Positions 1 to 9,014 of a stretch of DNA of 29,236 nucleotides are shown here, one piece after another. A model generated the notes under the pieces. The model had not been told where the DNA came from and searched no databases. It saw nothing but the letters and a program-made list of their open reading frames with translations. Within the stretch, counting starts at the first letter, position 1. Every line of letters starts with the position of its first letter. This DNA comes from an uncultured Cocleimonas sp. (GTDB taxonomy: Bacteria; Pseudomonadota; Gammaproteobacteria; Thiotrichales; Thiotrichaceae). Location of the stretch: assembly GCA_938041705.1 (NCBI GenBank), contig CALISP010000033.1, positions 1 to 29,236 on the forward strand, read 5' to 3'. Position numbers and translations under genes: made by a program.

Positions 1-1196
1 CTAGCTAATGCTTGTTTAGCCCGAACAGCGCCGCGATACTTTCGATCAAAGTTTTTGGGTTGATAACCGGTGTAACGAATCGGTGCATCTGCAATTAGCA
101 TTTCAGGAAGTAACTCACCATGTTCAATCATATTCGCAAACAAGAAGGGCTTTAGCGTACTGCCTGTACTTCGTGAACGTTGGATTAAATCAATCGCTTG
201 GCCATGTTCTAGCTTACCACCACGTTTAGGTGAAGCATTACCAATATAAGCTTGAATTTCAAAAGTATGATTATCAATAACTAATAATGAAAGATTATGA
301 ATGTCTTTTAACGCTAATAATTGTGAGTGATATTTTACAATCTCATTTGCTTGAGCTTGCAGCCCATAATTTATGGTGGTGTGAAAACGTTTTTGTTGTT
401 GCTGTTGTTTTACTAGCGTATCTAACAAATGTGGTGCTGCTCTTGGTAAACGCTTAGGCTTTATAGGTAAAGGTTCTGCAATTGCGAGTTGGTAATCTAG
501 TTTGCTAAGGTGTTTTTGGTCTAACAAACGGCTTAGTAAACGATCGCGTTTCTGTTTAAGTTTGTCTCGTTTGCGCCCGAGGTGAATTAAAGCTGGGCTA
601 TTTGGTAATACTGCAAGCATGGCACTTTCTGCCCACGATAATTGTTTTGGACTACGACCAAAGTAACGCCAAGATGCGGCTTCTAAACCTACAACATTTC
701 CACCAAAAGGAGCATGACTAGCATAGAGTTTTAATATTTGTTGTTTATCAAATCGGGTTTCTAAGCGTAATGCGCGAAACGCTTCCAAAACTTTTTGAGT
801 CATAGTGCGTGGCGGGTTTTTACCTGCAAGACGGATCACTTGCATAGAGAGAGTGCTTCCTCCACTGACAATACGCCCTGCATTTAAGTTGAGCTTTATT
901 GCTCGACCAATCGCCAACGGATCAACACCAAGATGGCTGTAAAAGCGCTTGTCTTCAAAAGCCACAATGCTTTTTTTAAATTTATCTGGGAGTGTTTTAA
1001 CTGGAGGGAAACGCCACTGTCCATCATTAGCAATATGGGCACCTAGTAACTGGCCCTCTTTACTCAATAAAACACCAGAAACAGGCGCTTTAAATAAAGG
1101 TTGAGGTAAGCAGTAATAAAACCAGGTTGCTAATACAAACAGCGAAACGAGCAATAGAAGTTTTTTTGTATTCTGTTTGAAAAATGAGGTTTTCAC
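1..1196 (-). CDS. pbpC: Penicillin-binding protein 1C, N-terminal part (cut by window edge)
   Basis: Bifunctional peptidoglycan synthase of the PBP1C family; about 398 codons are present and the 3' end lies outside the window. I read it directly. It starts at a GTG (1196-1194) with AAGG six bases upstream, and an in-frame TAA lies two codons before that GTG. Residues about 11-30 form a membrane anchor (LLLLVSLFVLATWFYY). The GT51 glycosyltransferase domain follows, with the catalytic Glu81 motif AFEDKRFYSH, SGGSTLSMQV at 111-120 and KLYASHAPFGGN. The transpeptidase active-site motif STGSTLKPF is near residue 345, so both catalytic domains are represented. The remainder of the transpeptidase and any C-terminal BiPBP_C domain should lie beyond position 1. 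Pairing with an upstream alpha-2-macroglobulin gene on the same strand is the classical pbpC/yfhM arrangement, thought to couple repair of damaged wall with protease trapping. Confidence 0.93.
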   Translation of the reverse strand, partial: MKTSFFKQNTKKLLLLVSLFVLATWFYYCLPQPLFKAPVSGVLLSKEGQLLGAHIANDGQWRFPPVKTLPDKFKKSIVAFEDKRFYSHLGVDPLAIGRAIKLNLNAGRIVSGGSTLSMQVIRLAGKNPPRTMTQKVLEAFRALRLETRFDKQQILKLYASHAPFGGNVVGLEAASWRYFGRSPKQLSWAESAMLAVLPNSPALIHLGRKRDKLKQKRDRLLSRLLDQKHLSKLDYQLAIAEPLPIKPKRLPRAAPHLLDTLVKQQQQQKRFHTTINYGLQAQANEIVKYHSQLLALKDIHNLSLLVIDNHTFEIQAYIGNASPKRGGKLEHGQAIDLIQRSRSTGSTLKPFLFANMIEHGELLPEMLIADAPIRYTGYQPKNFDRKYRGAVRAKQALA

Positions 1197-1219
1197 TGTT
1201 TAACCTTGGGAAAGTGCTC

Positions 1220-1240
1220 AAAAGTAGGGGGGTGTCTTTT
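1220..1240 (+). repeat. Dispersed G-tract motif, copy 1
   Basis: Matches AAAGTRGGGGGGTGTCTTT with six G, flanked by AAAAG and CTTTT. It lies in the alpha-2-macroglobulin/pbpC gap, 23 bases upstream of the pbpC start. The G-rich strand is antisense to both genes. An extra AAAGT begins ten bases before the core AAAGT; copies 5 and 7 have the same arrangement. Confidence 0.85.
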
Positions 1241-1304
1241 ATAAGAAAATTTGGTTTTTCGTTTCGGCTTTCCCCGGTATTTCCCTATGAAAATTTCTCT
1301 ACTA

Positions 1305-1334
1305 CCTGCCTAACTCTTAAGAGTTTAAACAGGC
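1305..1334. terminator. Hairpin between alpha-2-macroglobulin and pbpC
   Basis: AACTCTTAAGAGTT (1312-1325) is a perfect 14-base palindrome, bracketed by CCTG (1305-1308) and CAGG (1330-1333). On the plus strand it is followed by ACTATTTTTAATAG. On the minus strand, where the genes are, no clean U-tract follows, so it is a weak candidate for an intrinsic terminator or an mRNA 3' structure of the alpha-2-macroglobulin gene. Confidence 0.35.
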
Positions 1335-1350
1335 ACTATTTTTAATAGAT

Positions 1351-4300
1351 TTATTGAGCGTTAACCGCTTTTGCCTCCATACTTTCTTGATGGTTTTTTA
1401 TTGTTTGTGAACTATCCAGTTCTTTCACAATGTCTAACCAAAGACCTTTTTGTGTTGCTTTAATATTACCGTCATACATTGCTTCTGCAGAGATAGCTGG
1501 CTGATAATAACGCCCTTGATAAGATGCGTTTGCAAGTAATTGGAAAGTCTTTACTTCTCCTTTTTTCAAAGGAAAATAATAATGAATACGATCATCACGT
1601 AAGTCTCTGTAATCAAACTTACCCTTATTATTTACTTGTTCAGTTGCTGACAGTATTTCTAAACCAGCGGCTGCAGGAATAGTCAGGGCAATATTCTCAA
1701 CATTGAAGTTAGAAGTATTTCGCAATGTGACTGAGATCATCGTGTCATTTCCTTGTAATACCTGCCAAGCGGTTTGACTTGAGTTTTGATTCCAAGTTTT
1801 CTTATCTTCATCACCTCGGCTTGCAAAACTAACCGCCATCGTTAAGCCCTTTTCATGACTGACTTCATTTCCAGCTACAGGTACTCCACTGCTAAGCAAG
1901 TTAGCAAATAACTTTACACCACTGGTATTTTCAACGGCAATTTCGGCATCTGCTTTTAGTAAACGAGTAGTAGTAAAAGATTTCTTACTGTTAATTTCAG
2001 TGCTATTTCCGCTTTCGTTTATCTTGGCACTGAAACTGCTCGTATCACCATCTAAATATCGTGAAACACCCATAAGCGCCCAAGCAATACCTTGCGTATT
2101 TTGATAAGCGTCACTACTCATCTCAGCAGCAATTTGCTCTAAAAGATTATTGGCATCTTGCTTCTTATTAAGTGCCACCAAACTCTCAAGACGTAAACCT
2201 AAGTCACCTAACGTTGAGCTGAAAGTGCGATCACTGTTCTTAACTTCTGTTACGTCTAAAGACATGCCTTGGATTAAAGCTTGCGCCGCAGCAGGTTGTG
2301 AAGCTGTTTGATAAGCCGATGCTAATAGCCAACGAGCTTTTTTGTTTAGACTGTTATTTTTATTAGCATTAGCATTGTTATCAGCACTTTGGGAGTTATT
2401 AACATTCGCAGCTTCACGTAACCGGTTCATTGCTCCCAGTTGCGGCTTACCCGCCAATGCTAAAACATATAAGCGATAAGCTTGCACATGTGAATAATTA
2501 TTACTTGCTACAATATATTGCTGGGCAGTTCTACTTTGATAATTTAGCCATTTTCTTAATAAAGTAGAGGGTATTAAATATCCTAGCTTTTGCGCTTCTA
2601 ATAAAAAGTGACCCGCGTAAATACTAGCCCATGCGTTGTTATTAGCAGCACCAGTTCCTGGCCAGTAACTTAAATCACCAGAGGCTATTTGAAAGCTTTG
2701 AAGTTTATCAATTGCTCGTCGCACATGATGTTCAGTTTCTTGTTTTTGTTTATCACTAAGCTCCATCACATTAGATAAATACAACTGCGGAAAAACTGCA
2801 GAAGTAGTTTGCTCTAAACAACCATGTGGATAACGCGTTAAATAATCTAAACGCTTTTTAAGGTTTAACGAAGGCACTGAAGACAATTCGAGTACTGCGT
2901 TATTAGTCCCAGCAAGTCCAAATGGTTTAGCTTTGTTAATCCAAGAGGTATTCGGTTCTATCACTTTAGTAACTGTACGCGTGGTTTCTTGGTTAGCTCG
3001 ACGTATATCTAAATAAACTTCTTTAGTAGATATGTGTTCATTATTGGCACCGGCTGATGCGGTAAACTTTAATTGAGTCTTACCAGGTTTGTTGCCCGTT
3101 TTTATTTTAATAAAGATGGTTTTCTCACCAATTTTACTGATTTGTATCGTTTGATCATTAGTATTTACGAGGCTGACCAAATCATCTGTTTGTAGTGAAA
3201 CTTTTACTTCTTTTATTCCTTTATCCATAACAAACAAAGAAACAGGTATTGCCACTTCTTCATCAGGACCTAATACACGTGGCAAACTGGTTTGAAGCAT
3301 TAATGGTTGACGAACAAATATAGATTGATGTGTTTTGCCATAGGCTGCGGTGTTGTTAAACGTATTACCGGCAACTAGCATTACTCTCACCGCACCTAAA
3401 TACGGTGGAAGCTCTACTTCGTGTTCAGCAGTTTCACCCGTTTTTAAATTGAATGGCCCAATGTATTTAACTACAGGAGGAAAACGTCGCTTCTTACTGT
3501 CATCATCTTCGTTTTCTTCTTCGTCACCACCACCCAAGGCAAGCATGCGTTCTAACTTTCCACCATAAGCACCAACAACATCGTCGAATAAATCCCAAGT
3601 CTTTATGCCTAGCGCTTCTTTACGATAAAAGTAACGATGTAAGTTAGGCGTTTTAAACGATGTAAGCCCAAGTAAGCCTTCATCAACTACTGCAAGGGTG
3701 TAATTCATTGCTTGGCCATTTGCTTCGCTGACTTTAATGGTTTGTTTGGATTCAGGACGCCATTCGTTTTCAGCTTTTATTGTTGGCAACAGATAACTTT
3801 TTGGATTACTCACTTCTAATGGAATAATTCCATACAAGCGTATCGGGCGATCATTTGTTTTACCTTCATGTGGCTGCAATAAAGTCATATGCACATAAAT
3901 ATTAGGAGCCATATTCTCCGTAATATGTATTTTGAATTGGACTCGATTTTCTTCACTTTCTTTTTTATCCGCTTTTTCAAAATCAACCCAGCGCTGTTCT
4001 AAAATTTGACTGCCCGTTTCAACTGTTAATAAAGCACGCCCTTGGGCAGCAGCAGGCAATTGGATGGTTGCTGTTTCACCTACGCTGTATGCTGGCTTAT
4101 CAGAGAACAGGTTTAAACGGCTTGCTGCACCGCTACCTTCTTCTTGTGCACGCCCTGCCCAGCCTGGCCAATCGATATAAACCGTTTTTCCTGTACAGTG
4201 ATTTCCTTCTAAATCACAAGCACGAATTAAATAGCGGCCCCATTTCGGATATTTTATTTGGAACTTCCATTCACCTTCTCCATTGCTGGTAGTTACAATA

Positions 4301-7300
4301 TCTTGTTGGAGTAGTTGCTTGTGTTTGCTATCTGCATACTGTGCGAGAGAATCTGCTGATTTGTCCCACCACCATTTCCAATGTACTTTAAATAAACTCA
4401 CTTGAACTTTATCTAATGATACATTTTCTCCTTTTGCATTTAAGCTAGCCAAATTAACGGTATGCATAATATCGGTTAATAACATCCCTCGTGTAGCATC
4501 ACCTTTTGGTAGCTTTAAACCCACATAATTTTCATAAGGATGATAATCGAGGCTACTACGGCTAATACTAAATGCACCACCATCTTCAAATACGCGAGAG
4601 GTAAACTTTGCTTTCAACATTCCAGCAGGTTTACCATCGACTTTTAATGCTTTGTTAAAGCGTAAATATCCTTCTTGATCCAAACGTCCTTTTAGTAATG
4701 CTTGGTCTTTACTGCGTAAACTGCGAGCGGGATCATCAAAGGTATAATCTGTGTATTTACCAAAAGTTGTTTTCTTTTTAGCAAACTTAACTGATATGTC
4801 TGCTTTTAATTTATTTGCTGTAGCGCCATGCAACCACTGAGAAAATAGAGTGCCACTTACAGCGCCATCGGAGCTGTATAGAATCTCAGCATCTTTATAT
4901 TCATTACTGCTACTATTTTCATCATTACTATTAGTCTTGTCTTTAAATGAAAGCTCTAGCTTAAGACGATTAGGACGCACAGTCTCAATCATTAACGATT
5001 TACTAAACGTGCTTCCGCCAACAAAGGCTTTTACCAACCAATTACCTGTTTGTGCTTTTTCAGCGGTTTTGAAATTAAAGGCATAAAACCCCCCCACTGA
5101 GTCTGTACTTGTTTTAGTTTTCACAATACGACCTTGTGGGTCGATTAACTGCATCATCACAGGATATTTTTCGGGAAGCTTAGTTTCAGCAGGATCTTGT
5201 GGAGATTTATTTTGTAGTACAAAGGTTAAGAAAATATCATCGCCAGGTCGCCATACTCCACGTTCTCCATAGATGAAACCCTTGATGCCTTTTTTAATTT
5301 TATCGCCACCAACATCAAAATGACTTACAGCCAATGCTGTTTTAGTATTCAGTTTTAAATACGTAGTATCTTCAAACTTTTTTGCGACTAATAAAAAAGG
5401 AGTATCTTCGAGTTTTATGTTGGCAAAACCCGAGCCGTCCGAGGTACCTGTTGATAAAACTTGGCCTTGAAAATCACGTACTTCAAATTCCGTACCTGTG
5501 AGTGGTTTCGCCGTGCGGATATCAGTCGAAATTACTTGTAGATTACCCTTAGCGTCTTGTTTTGTTATTAAACCAATATTACTCGCTATAAAATTCTGAC
5601 TTGATATGGTCTTGTTGTTGCCATATAAATAGTAAGAGTCTGAACAAGGGTTGTTTCGCTCATCCCAATTATAATTGTTAAAACTTGGGTTGTTACCTTC
5701 GTAGTAATCACTAATACCATCCCAACCGCTTGCTTGATTAACGCCATAATCTTCCCAATTTTTTAGAGGGATAGTACCTTTATCAGCAGGTGGTGTAGAG
5801 CTTGGACACCCATAAGTTGAATGACGGCGTTTTATTGATATAGATAAACGAAGTAAACCCCCAGGGTGTTCTTTCATTAAATCAGTTACGTTAAATGAAA
5901 AACGATTCCATTGATTTGGATCTGCAGGTTTTAACGGGATTGTTTTACGCCATAAATAACGACCACCTCGCTTTATTTCAGAAGAACCAGACAGACCATT
6001 TAATTGTAAAAACTGAGCAACATTCTCGGGATATATTTTAAATGCTGTGACATCAACGGCGCTTACCCCAACAGCATCGAACGGAATATTTAAAACGGTA
6101 TTTGGAGGTAATATAGAACCTTTTCTTGCAAACTTTACTTGAGGTTTGACATCATTAAAACTAACGCTTTGCTCAATTTTATCAGTTAAGACTTTATTAC
6201 TATTTTTAGCTTTAATGCCCTTATGAAGTCTAACGGTAAATTTTCCCGTTATGTTACGTTTAGGGTAAATATTAATTACATTGCCCGTAACGCGAACACT
6301 GAATTTGTTTTTAGCTAGCTCAACTAATCCATCTAAATTTTGGCTTCTATCTAACTCATCAGAAAATCTTACTTCAACAAAAGGGTTGCTTGTTGATTCA
6401 TGAATGACATTTATATTGGTTATTTCAAAGGACTCTAAACTAGGGATAGCAATATCCTTTTGTCCCTGACTTTTAATATTAATTTTTTCAGTATTCCAAG
6501 AGAGTTTAAGTATGCTCTCAAAACTATCACGTTTAATATCTCGAATAATAAAGTTATGTGTTTTGGCATCGTTGTCATGCAACCATTCAACTGGCAATGA
6601 TTGGTTCTGAAGTTTAGCCCTTAAAATACCCTGTACTGCTTTTTCATCAATACTATCTGATACTAATAGCTGTCCTTTTAGCATCATTTCATCTGAGCTA
6701 TTACTAACAGAGCTTAAACCAAAAGTATTTATTTGATATTCGAGAGGAATGACATTAAAAGTAAACTGAAAGGGAGCTACTTTTGCTGGTACATCTTTCA
6801 AATCTTTTGGCTTAATACTTACTTTATAATTCGTGCCTGGTAATAAGGGATCTTTTGGTTGCCACACAATTCGAGATTTAGTCTCAAATATTGGCTTTCC
6901 CTCAATAGCTGGAGAAATAAACATTATTTTGCTGGCATCTTTACCCACCAGAGAATCGTCAATCACATCTCGATTAAAATTGATTTCGATAGGGCTATTT
7001 TTGGAAACAATACCTCGCGTATGAGTACCGCTTATCTTGTTCCAATTAAAAGGGTCCTGATCAATAACTTTTTGAACAGTTTCAACTTCAACAATACTTT
7101 CTGCTTCGCTGCTTTGTTGTCCTGTATTTTGTTGATTCGCGCTACCTTGGTTTTCAGCTTGTTGGTCTAAATTTACGGTATCTTGAGTAAGTGCATTTAC
7201 AGCCTTATCAGCGGTCGTTGTTTTTGAGAGAGCGGCATCTGGTTTATCAGCCTTATTGGAATTATTACCTCCACCACAAGCCATTAATAATAGACAAACT

Positions 7301-7413
7301 ATAACTAAAATGAACGTTTTTGGTGAGCGCTGCGTTGTCACTGATTTATCCCCTGATAGATATGAATTAAAAGAAACTTTGCTTAAACTTTTTAACATTG
7401 GAAACTTAATCAA
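1351..7413 (-). CDS. Bacterial alpha-2-macroglobulin, thioester-containing lipoprotein (YfhM type)
   Basis: Very large periplasmic protease-trapping protein; the open frame is 2020 residues against about 1650 for E. coli YfhM. A lipoprotein signal ends in LLLMAC with the lipid-modified Cys at residue 46, followed by GGG and a low-complexity Asn/Gln/Ala stretch. The macroglobulin (MG) domains follow. The thioester motif CLEQ is present (Cys1532, context YPHGCLEQTT), so this is the covalent-trapping type. An acidic run (GGGDEEENEDDDSKKRRF, about residue 1290-1310) precedes the RFPPVVKYIGPF block. The coordinates give the outer limit of the frame, which begins at a TTG at 7413; there is also an ATG at 7398. 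The most convincing start is the GTG at 7341, which has AGGGG eight bases upstream and gives a normal-length signal peptide (TTQRSPKTFILVIVCLLLMAC). It is co-oriented with pbpC, the usual partner. The family assignment is secure; only the start is uncertain. Confidence 0.95.
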   Translation of the reverse strand: MIKFPMLKSLSKVSFNSYLSGDKSVTTQRSPKTFILVIVCLLLMACGGGNNSNKADKPDAALSKTTTADKAVNALTQDTVNLDQQAENQGSANQQNTGQQSSEAESIVEVETVQKVIDQDPFNWNKISGTHTRGIVSKNSPIEINFNRDVIDDSLVGKDASKIMFISPAIEGKPIFETKSRIVWQPKDPLLPGTNYKVSIKPKDLKDVPAKVAPFQFTFNVIPLEYQINTFGLSSVSNSSDEMMLKGQLLVSDSIDEKAVQGILRAKLQNQSLPVEWLHDNDAKTHNFIIRDIKRDSFESILKLSWNTEKINIKSQGQKDIAIPSLESFEITNINVIHESTSNPFVEVRFSDELDRSQNLDGLVELAKNKFSVRVTGNVINIYPKRNITGKFTVRLHKGIKAKNSNKVLTDKIEQSVSFNDVKPQVKFARKGSILPPNTVLNIPFDAVGVSAVDVTAFKIYPENVAQFLQLNGLSGSSEIKRGGRYLWRKTIPLKPADPNQWNRFSFNVTDLMKEHPGGLLRLSISIKRRHSTYGCPSSTPPADKGTIPLKNWEDYGVNQASGWDGISDYYEGNNPSFNNYNWDERNNPCSDSYYLYGNNKTISSQNFIASNIGLITKQDAKGNLQVISTDIRTAKPLTGTEFEVRDFQGQVLSTGTSDGSGFANIKLEDTPFLLVAKKFEDTTYLKLNTKTALAVSHFDVGGDKIKKGIKGFIYGERGVWRPGDDIFLTFVLQNKSPQDPAETKLPEKYPVMMQLIDPQGRIVKTKTSTDSVGGFYAFNFKTAEKAQTGNWLVKAFVGGSTFSKSLMIETVRPNRLKLELSFKDKTNSNDENSSSNEYKDAEILYSSDGAVSGTLFSQWLHGATANKLKADISVKFAKKKTTFGKYTDYTFDDPARSLRSKDQALLKGRLDQEGYLRFNKALKVDGKPAGMLKAKFTSRVFEDGGAFSISRSSLDYHPYENYVGLKLPKGDATRGMLLTDIMHTVNLASLNAKGENVSLDKVQVSLFKVHWKWWWDKSADSLAQYADSKHKQLLQQDIVTTSNGEGEWKFQIKYPKWGRYLIRACDLEGNHCTGKTVYIDWPGWAGRAQEEGSGAASRLNLFSDKPAYSVGETATIQLPAAAQGRALLTVETGSQILEQRWVDFEKADKKESEENRVQFKIHITENMAPNIYVHMTLLQPHEGKTNDRPIRLYGIIPLEVSNPKSYLLPTIKAENEWRPESKQTIKVSEANGQAMNYTLAVVDEGLLGLTSFKTPNLHRYFYRKEALGIKTWDLFDDVVGAYGGKLERMLALGGGDEEENEDDDSKKRRFPPVVKYIGPFNLKTGETAEHEVELPPYLGAVRVMLVAGNTFNNTAAYGKTHQSIFVRQPLMLQTSLPRVLGPDEEVAIPVSLFVMDKGIKEVKVSLQTDDLVSLVNTNDQTIQISKIGEKTIFIKIKTGNKPGKTQLKFTASAGANNEHISTKEVYLDIRRANQETTRTVTKVIEPNTSWINKAKPFGLAGTNNAVLELSSVPSLNLKKRLDYLTRYPHGCLEQTTSAVFPQLYLSNVMELSDKQKQETEHHVRRAIDKLQSFQIASGDLSYWPGTGAANNNAWASIYAGHFLLEAQKLGYLIPSTLLRKWLNYQSRTAQQYIVASNNYSHVQAYRLYVLALAGKPQLGAMNRLREAANVNNSQSADNNANANKNNSLNKKARWLLASAYQTASQPAAAQALIQGMSLDVTEVKNSDRTFSSTLGDLGLRLESLVALNKKQDANNLLEQIAAEMSSDAYQNTQGIAWALMGVSRYLDGDTSSFSAKINESGNSTEINSKKSFTTTRLLKADAEIAVENTSGVKLFANLLSSGVPVAGNEVSHEKGLTMAVSFASRGDEDKKTWNQNSSQTAWQVLQGNDTMISVTLRNTSNFNVENIALTIPAAAGLEILSATEQVNNKGKFDYRDLRDDRIHYYFPLKKGEVKTFQLLANASYQGRYYQPAISAEAMYDGNIKATQKGLWLDIVKELDSSQTIKNHQESMEAKAVNAQ

Positions 7414-7560
7414 AGACTAATTTCTAATAACTATATCAGCTTTGAATTTACTTTCATGCGGAAGTTTTGCCATTTTAATTTGGAGATTATGTGCAGAGAT
7501 CCGTCAATACCATTGATCTGTTTAACCCTATTAAGTTCCAAACATAAACAAAGCAAAACA

Positions 7561-7601
7561 TATTAAAAGTAGGGGGGTGTCTTTTGAAGACTCTTTTAAT
7601 A
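7561..7601 (-). terminator. Inverted repeat after the M14 peptidase gene
   Basis: TATTAAAAG (7561-7569) and CTTTTAATA (7593-7601) are a perfect nine-base inverted repeat directly after the stop codon of the peptidase gene. The loop contains G-tract motif copy 2 and a small GTCTT-TTG-AAGAC hairpin. On the minus strand the structure is followed by TGTTTTGCTTTG. The stem is A/T-rich, so terminator strength is doubtful. Confidence 0.4.
7565..7585 (+). repeat. Dispersed G-tract motif, copy 2
   Basis: Identical over the 21-base core to copy 1. It begins 18 bases beyond the stop codon of the M14 peptidase gene and lies within the inverted repeat 7561-7601. The C-rich strand is the sense strand. Confidence 0.85.
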
Positions 7602-7602
7602 G

Positions 7603-8538
7603 TTATTTAACGAGATGCTCTTTTAAAACATAGTCTAAAGCACTACAAACTGCGGCAACCTGAGCTTGAATACAAATCTCATCATTTATCTCTGGACTGT
7701 CAGGATACACTTCAGTTGTTGTACTATAAATACTATCCGTCATTCCTGTAGCTAAACCCAATTTAGATATTTCATAATTAATCACACCCTCTTGAGTAGT
7801 AGGTACACCTATAATTTTTCCGTTTTCATCAGCTGGGGCGATATGAGTAACTTTTCTTACACCATTAATAATGGCTTTCTGAAATTCATGAGCTGGCTTT
7901 TCGCTATCACCTACAAGATATAAACCATCTGGTATATCCCAATAGGGTTGATGAATATTATCGCGTGCTGCTAACGCTGGTCTAAATTCACTATTATCAG
8001 TATCTGTAGTTTCATGCAGATCAATGTGAGCAGTAAATTTTATAGCTGATGCTTTCATGTAATTCATCAGGAAAAGTGCTTCTTCTGCTTCTGCTTCACC
8101 ATCTGCATTAAAGGATCGGTTTGGATCAACTGTGTATGGGTTCCATCGATTTATGGTTTCATAACCCCAAGGACTAACACAAGGAGCTATCAAAATATTA
8201 AAGTTATCGCTGTAGTTTAATGCGGCAGTTTCCAAAAAACGAATTGCGCCCTGCACGCCACTGGTTTCATAACCATGGACACCACCAGTAATTAATATAT
8301 TGGGCTTATGTTGCTCCCATTCGCGTGTTTTAACGATGTACAAAGGATACTTTTCAGGAGCATAAAAAAGTGTTCCGTATTCTTCAATATCGAAGCTTTT
8401 ATTAAGTGGCTCTAGCTTAGCAAGAACCTCATCTTGATATGAACGCTTTACATCTTGTTTTGATAACCAGTCTGCTTTGTCATCATCATCCCATTTTTTA
8501 TTTACTGATCCAATGGGGTATTTTTCGTTAACATTCAT
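7603..8538 (-). CDS. M14-family zinc metallocarboxypeptidase-like protein
   Basis: Soluble protein of 311 residues with the zinc-peptidase signature of family M14. GGVHGYETSG supplies His88 and Glu91, HIDLHET supplies the third ligand (His171 or His175), DPNRSF supplies the substrate-carboxylate Arg141, and GVINYEISKLG supplies the probable catalytic Glu256. There is no signal peptide or membrane segment, so it is predicted cytoplasmic. Enzymes of this group remove C-terminal residues from peptides or cleave related amide bonds; the exact substrate cannot be told from sequence. The ATG at 8538 begins MNVNEKYPIG. The next gene on the same strand is the three-helix membrane protein upstream (8614-8859), 75 bases away, so a joint transcript is possible. 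The gene ends at an inverted repeat that carries a copy of the dispersed G-tract motif. Confidence 0.85.
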   Translation of the reverse strand: MNVNEKYPIGSVNKKWDDDDKADWLSKQDVKRSYQDEVLAKLEPLNKSFDIEEYGTLFYAPEKYPLYIVKTREWEQHKPNILITGGVHGYETSGVQGAIRFLETAALNYSDNFNILIAPCVSPWGYETINRWNPYTVDPNRSFNADGEAEAEEALFLMNYMKASAIKFTAHIDLHETTDTDNSEFRPALAARDNIHQPYWDIPDGLYLVGDSEKPAHEFQKAIINGVRKVTHIAPADENGKIIGVPTTQEGVINYEISKLGLATGMTDSIYSTTTEVYPDSPEINDEICIQAQVAAVCSALDYVLKEHLVK

Positions 8539-8613
8539 TCTGTAGGGCGCCTATGAAAAGTAGAAAACACTTTATAAGTAAATTAGGTTTTTTAAATTAC
8601 TTTGATCAAAAGA

Positions 8614-8859
8614 TTATTCGTTTATAAAATACCGAACAATTCCGTAAATATACAATAAAGAGAAAATAATATTGATATATTTCAATTGCTTTTCAGTATG
8701 TAGCCAAGCGCAATAAACCCATATTAAGCAAAAAGGTAAGCTAATAAACATCGTATAGGGATACCAGTTTTGAACAATTGCAATGGTACTAAGTATGCCT
8801 AAAATCAAAGCAAACCATTTTAATTGTTGTTCATACTCAGACAGTTTTTTTCTTGCCAT
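8614..8859 (-). CDS. Small three-helix membrane protein, unknown function
   Basis: An 81-residue protein not assigned to a characterised family. After a charged, cytoplasm-type start (MARKKLSEYEQQ) there are three hydrophobic segments: about 14-29 (WFALILGILSTIAIVQ), 34-52 (YTMFISLPFCLIWVYCAWL) and 61-78 (YINIIFSLLYIYGIVRYF). The positive N terminus suggests an N-in topology. The start has AAGGAACTTAT upstream, a reasonable ribosome-binding site. It is transcribed toward the M14 peptidase gene and divergently from the sulfatase-like gene at 9015. Codon use and base composition look like those of the neighbours. It is a real gene by length, hydrophobic pattern and start signals, but no function can be inferred. 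Confidence 0.75.
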   Translation of the reverse strand: MARKKLSEYEQQLKWFALILGILSTIAIVQNWYPYTMFISLPFCLIWVYCAWLHTEKQLKYINIIFSLLYIYGIVRYFINE

Positions 8860-8923
8860 ATAAGTTCCTTATTACATATCTACAAAATAATAACTCTACA
8901 ATACTGATGTTTGGTGTTGTTCG

Positions 8924-8942
8924 AAAGGGATTTAGACCCTTT
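8924..8942. promoter_or_regulatory. Inverted repeat in divergent promoter region
   Basis: AAAGGG (8924-8929) and CCCTTT (8937-8942) form a six-base inverted repeat with a seven-base spacer, between two divergent genes. It could be an operator or a small hairpin; no known regulator consensus is recognised. Confidence 0.3.
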
Positions 8943-9014
8943 TATCTGTTTGAGATTGTGAACAAGGTGTTTAAATTAAAAGATGAATCTACATTTATTA
9001 TTTGATTCATTATT

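Noticed and set aside
5085..5100. A run of seven C (AAAACCCCCCCACTGA) inside the alpha-2-macroglobulin gene, resembling the dispersed motif.
   Set aside because: It lacks the GACA/TGTC part and encodes the expected Ser-Val-Gly-Gly-Phe; taken as chance similarity and not counted as a copy.
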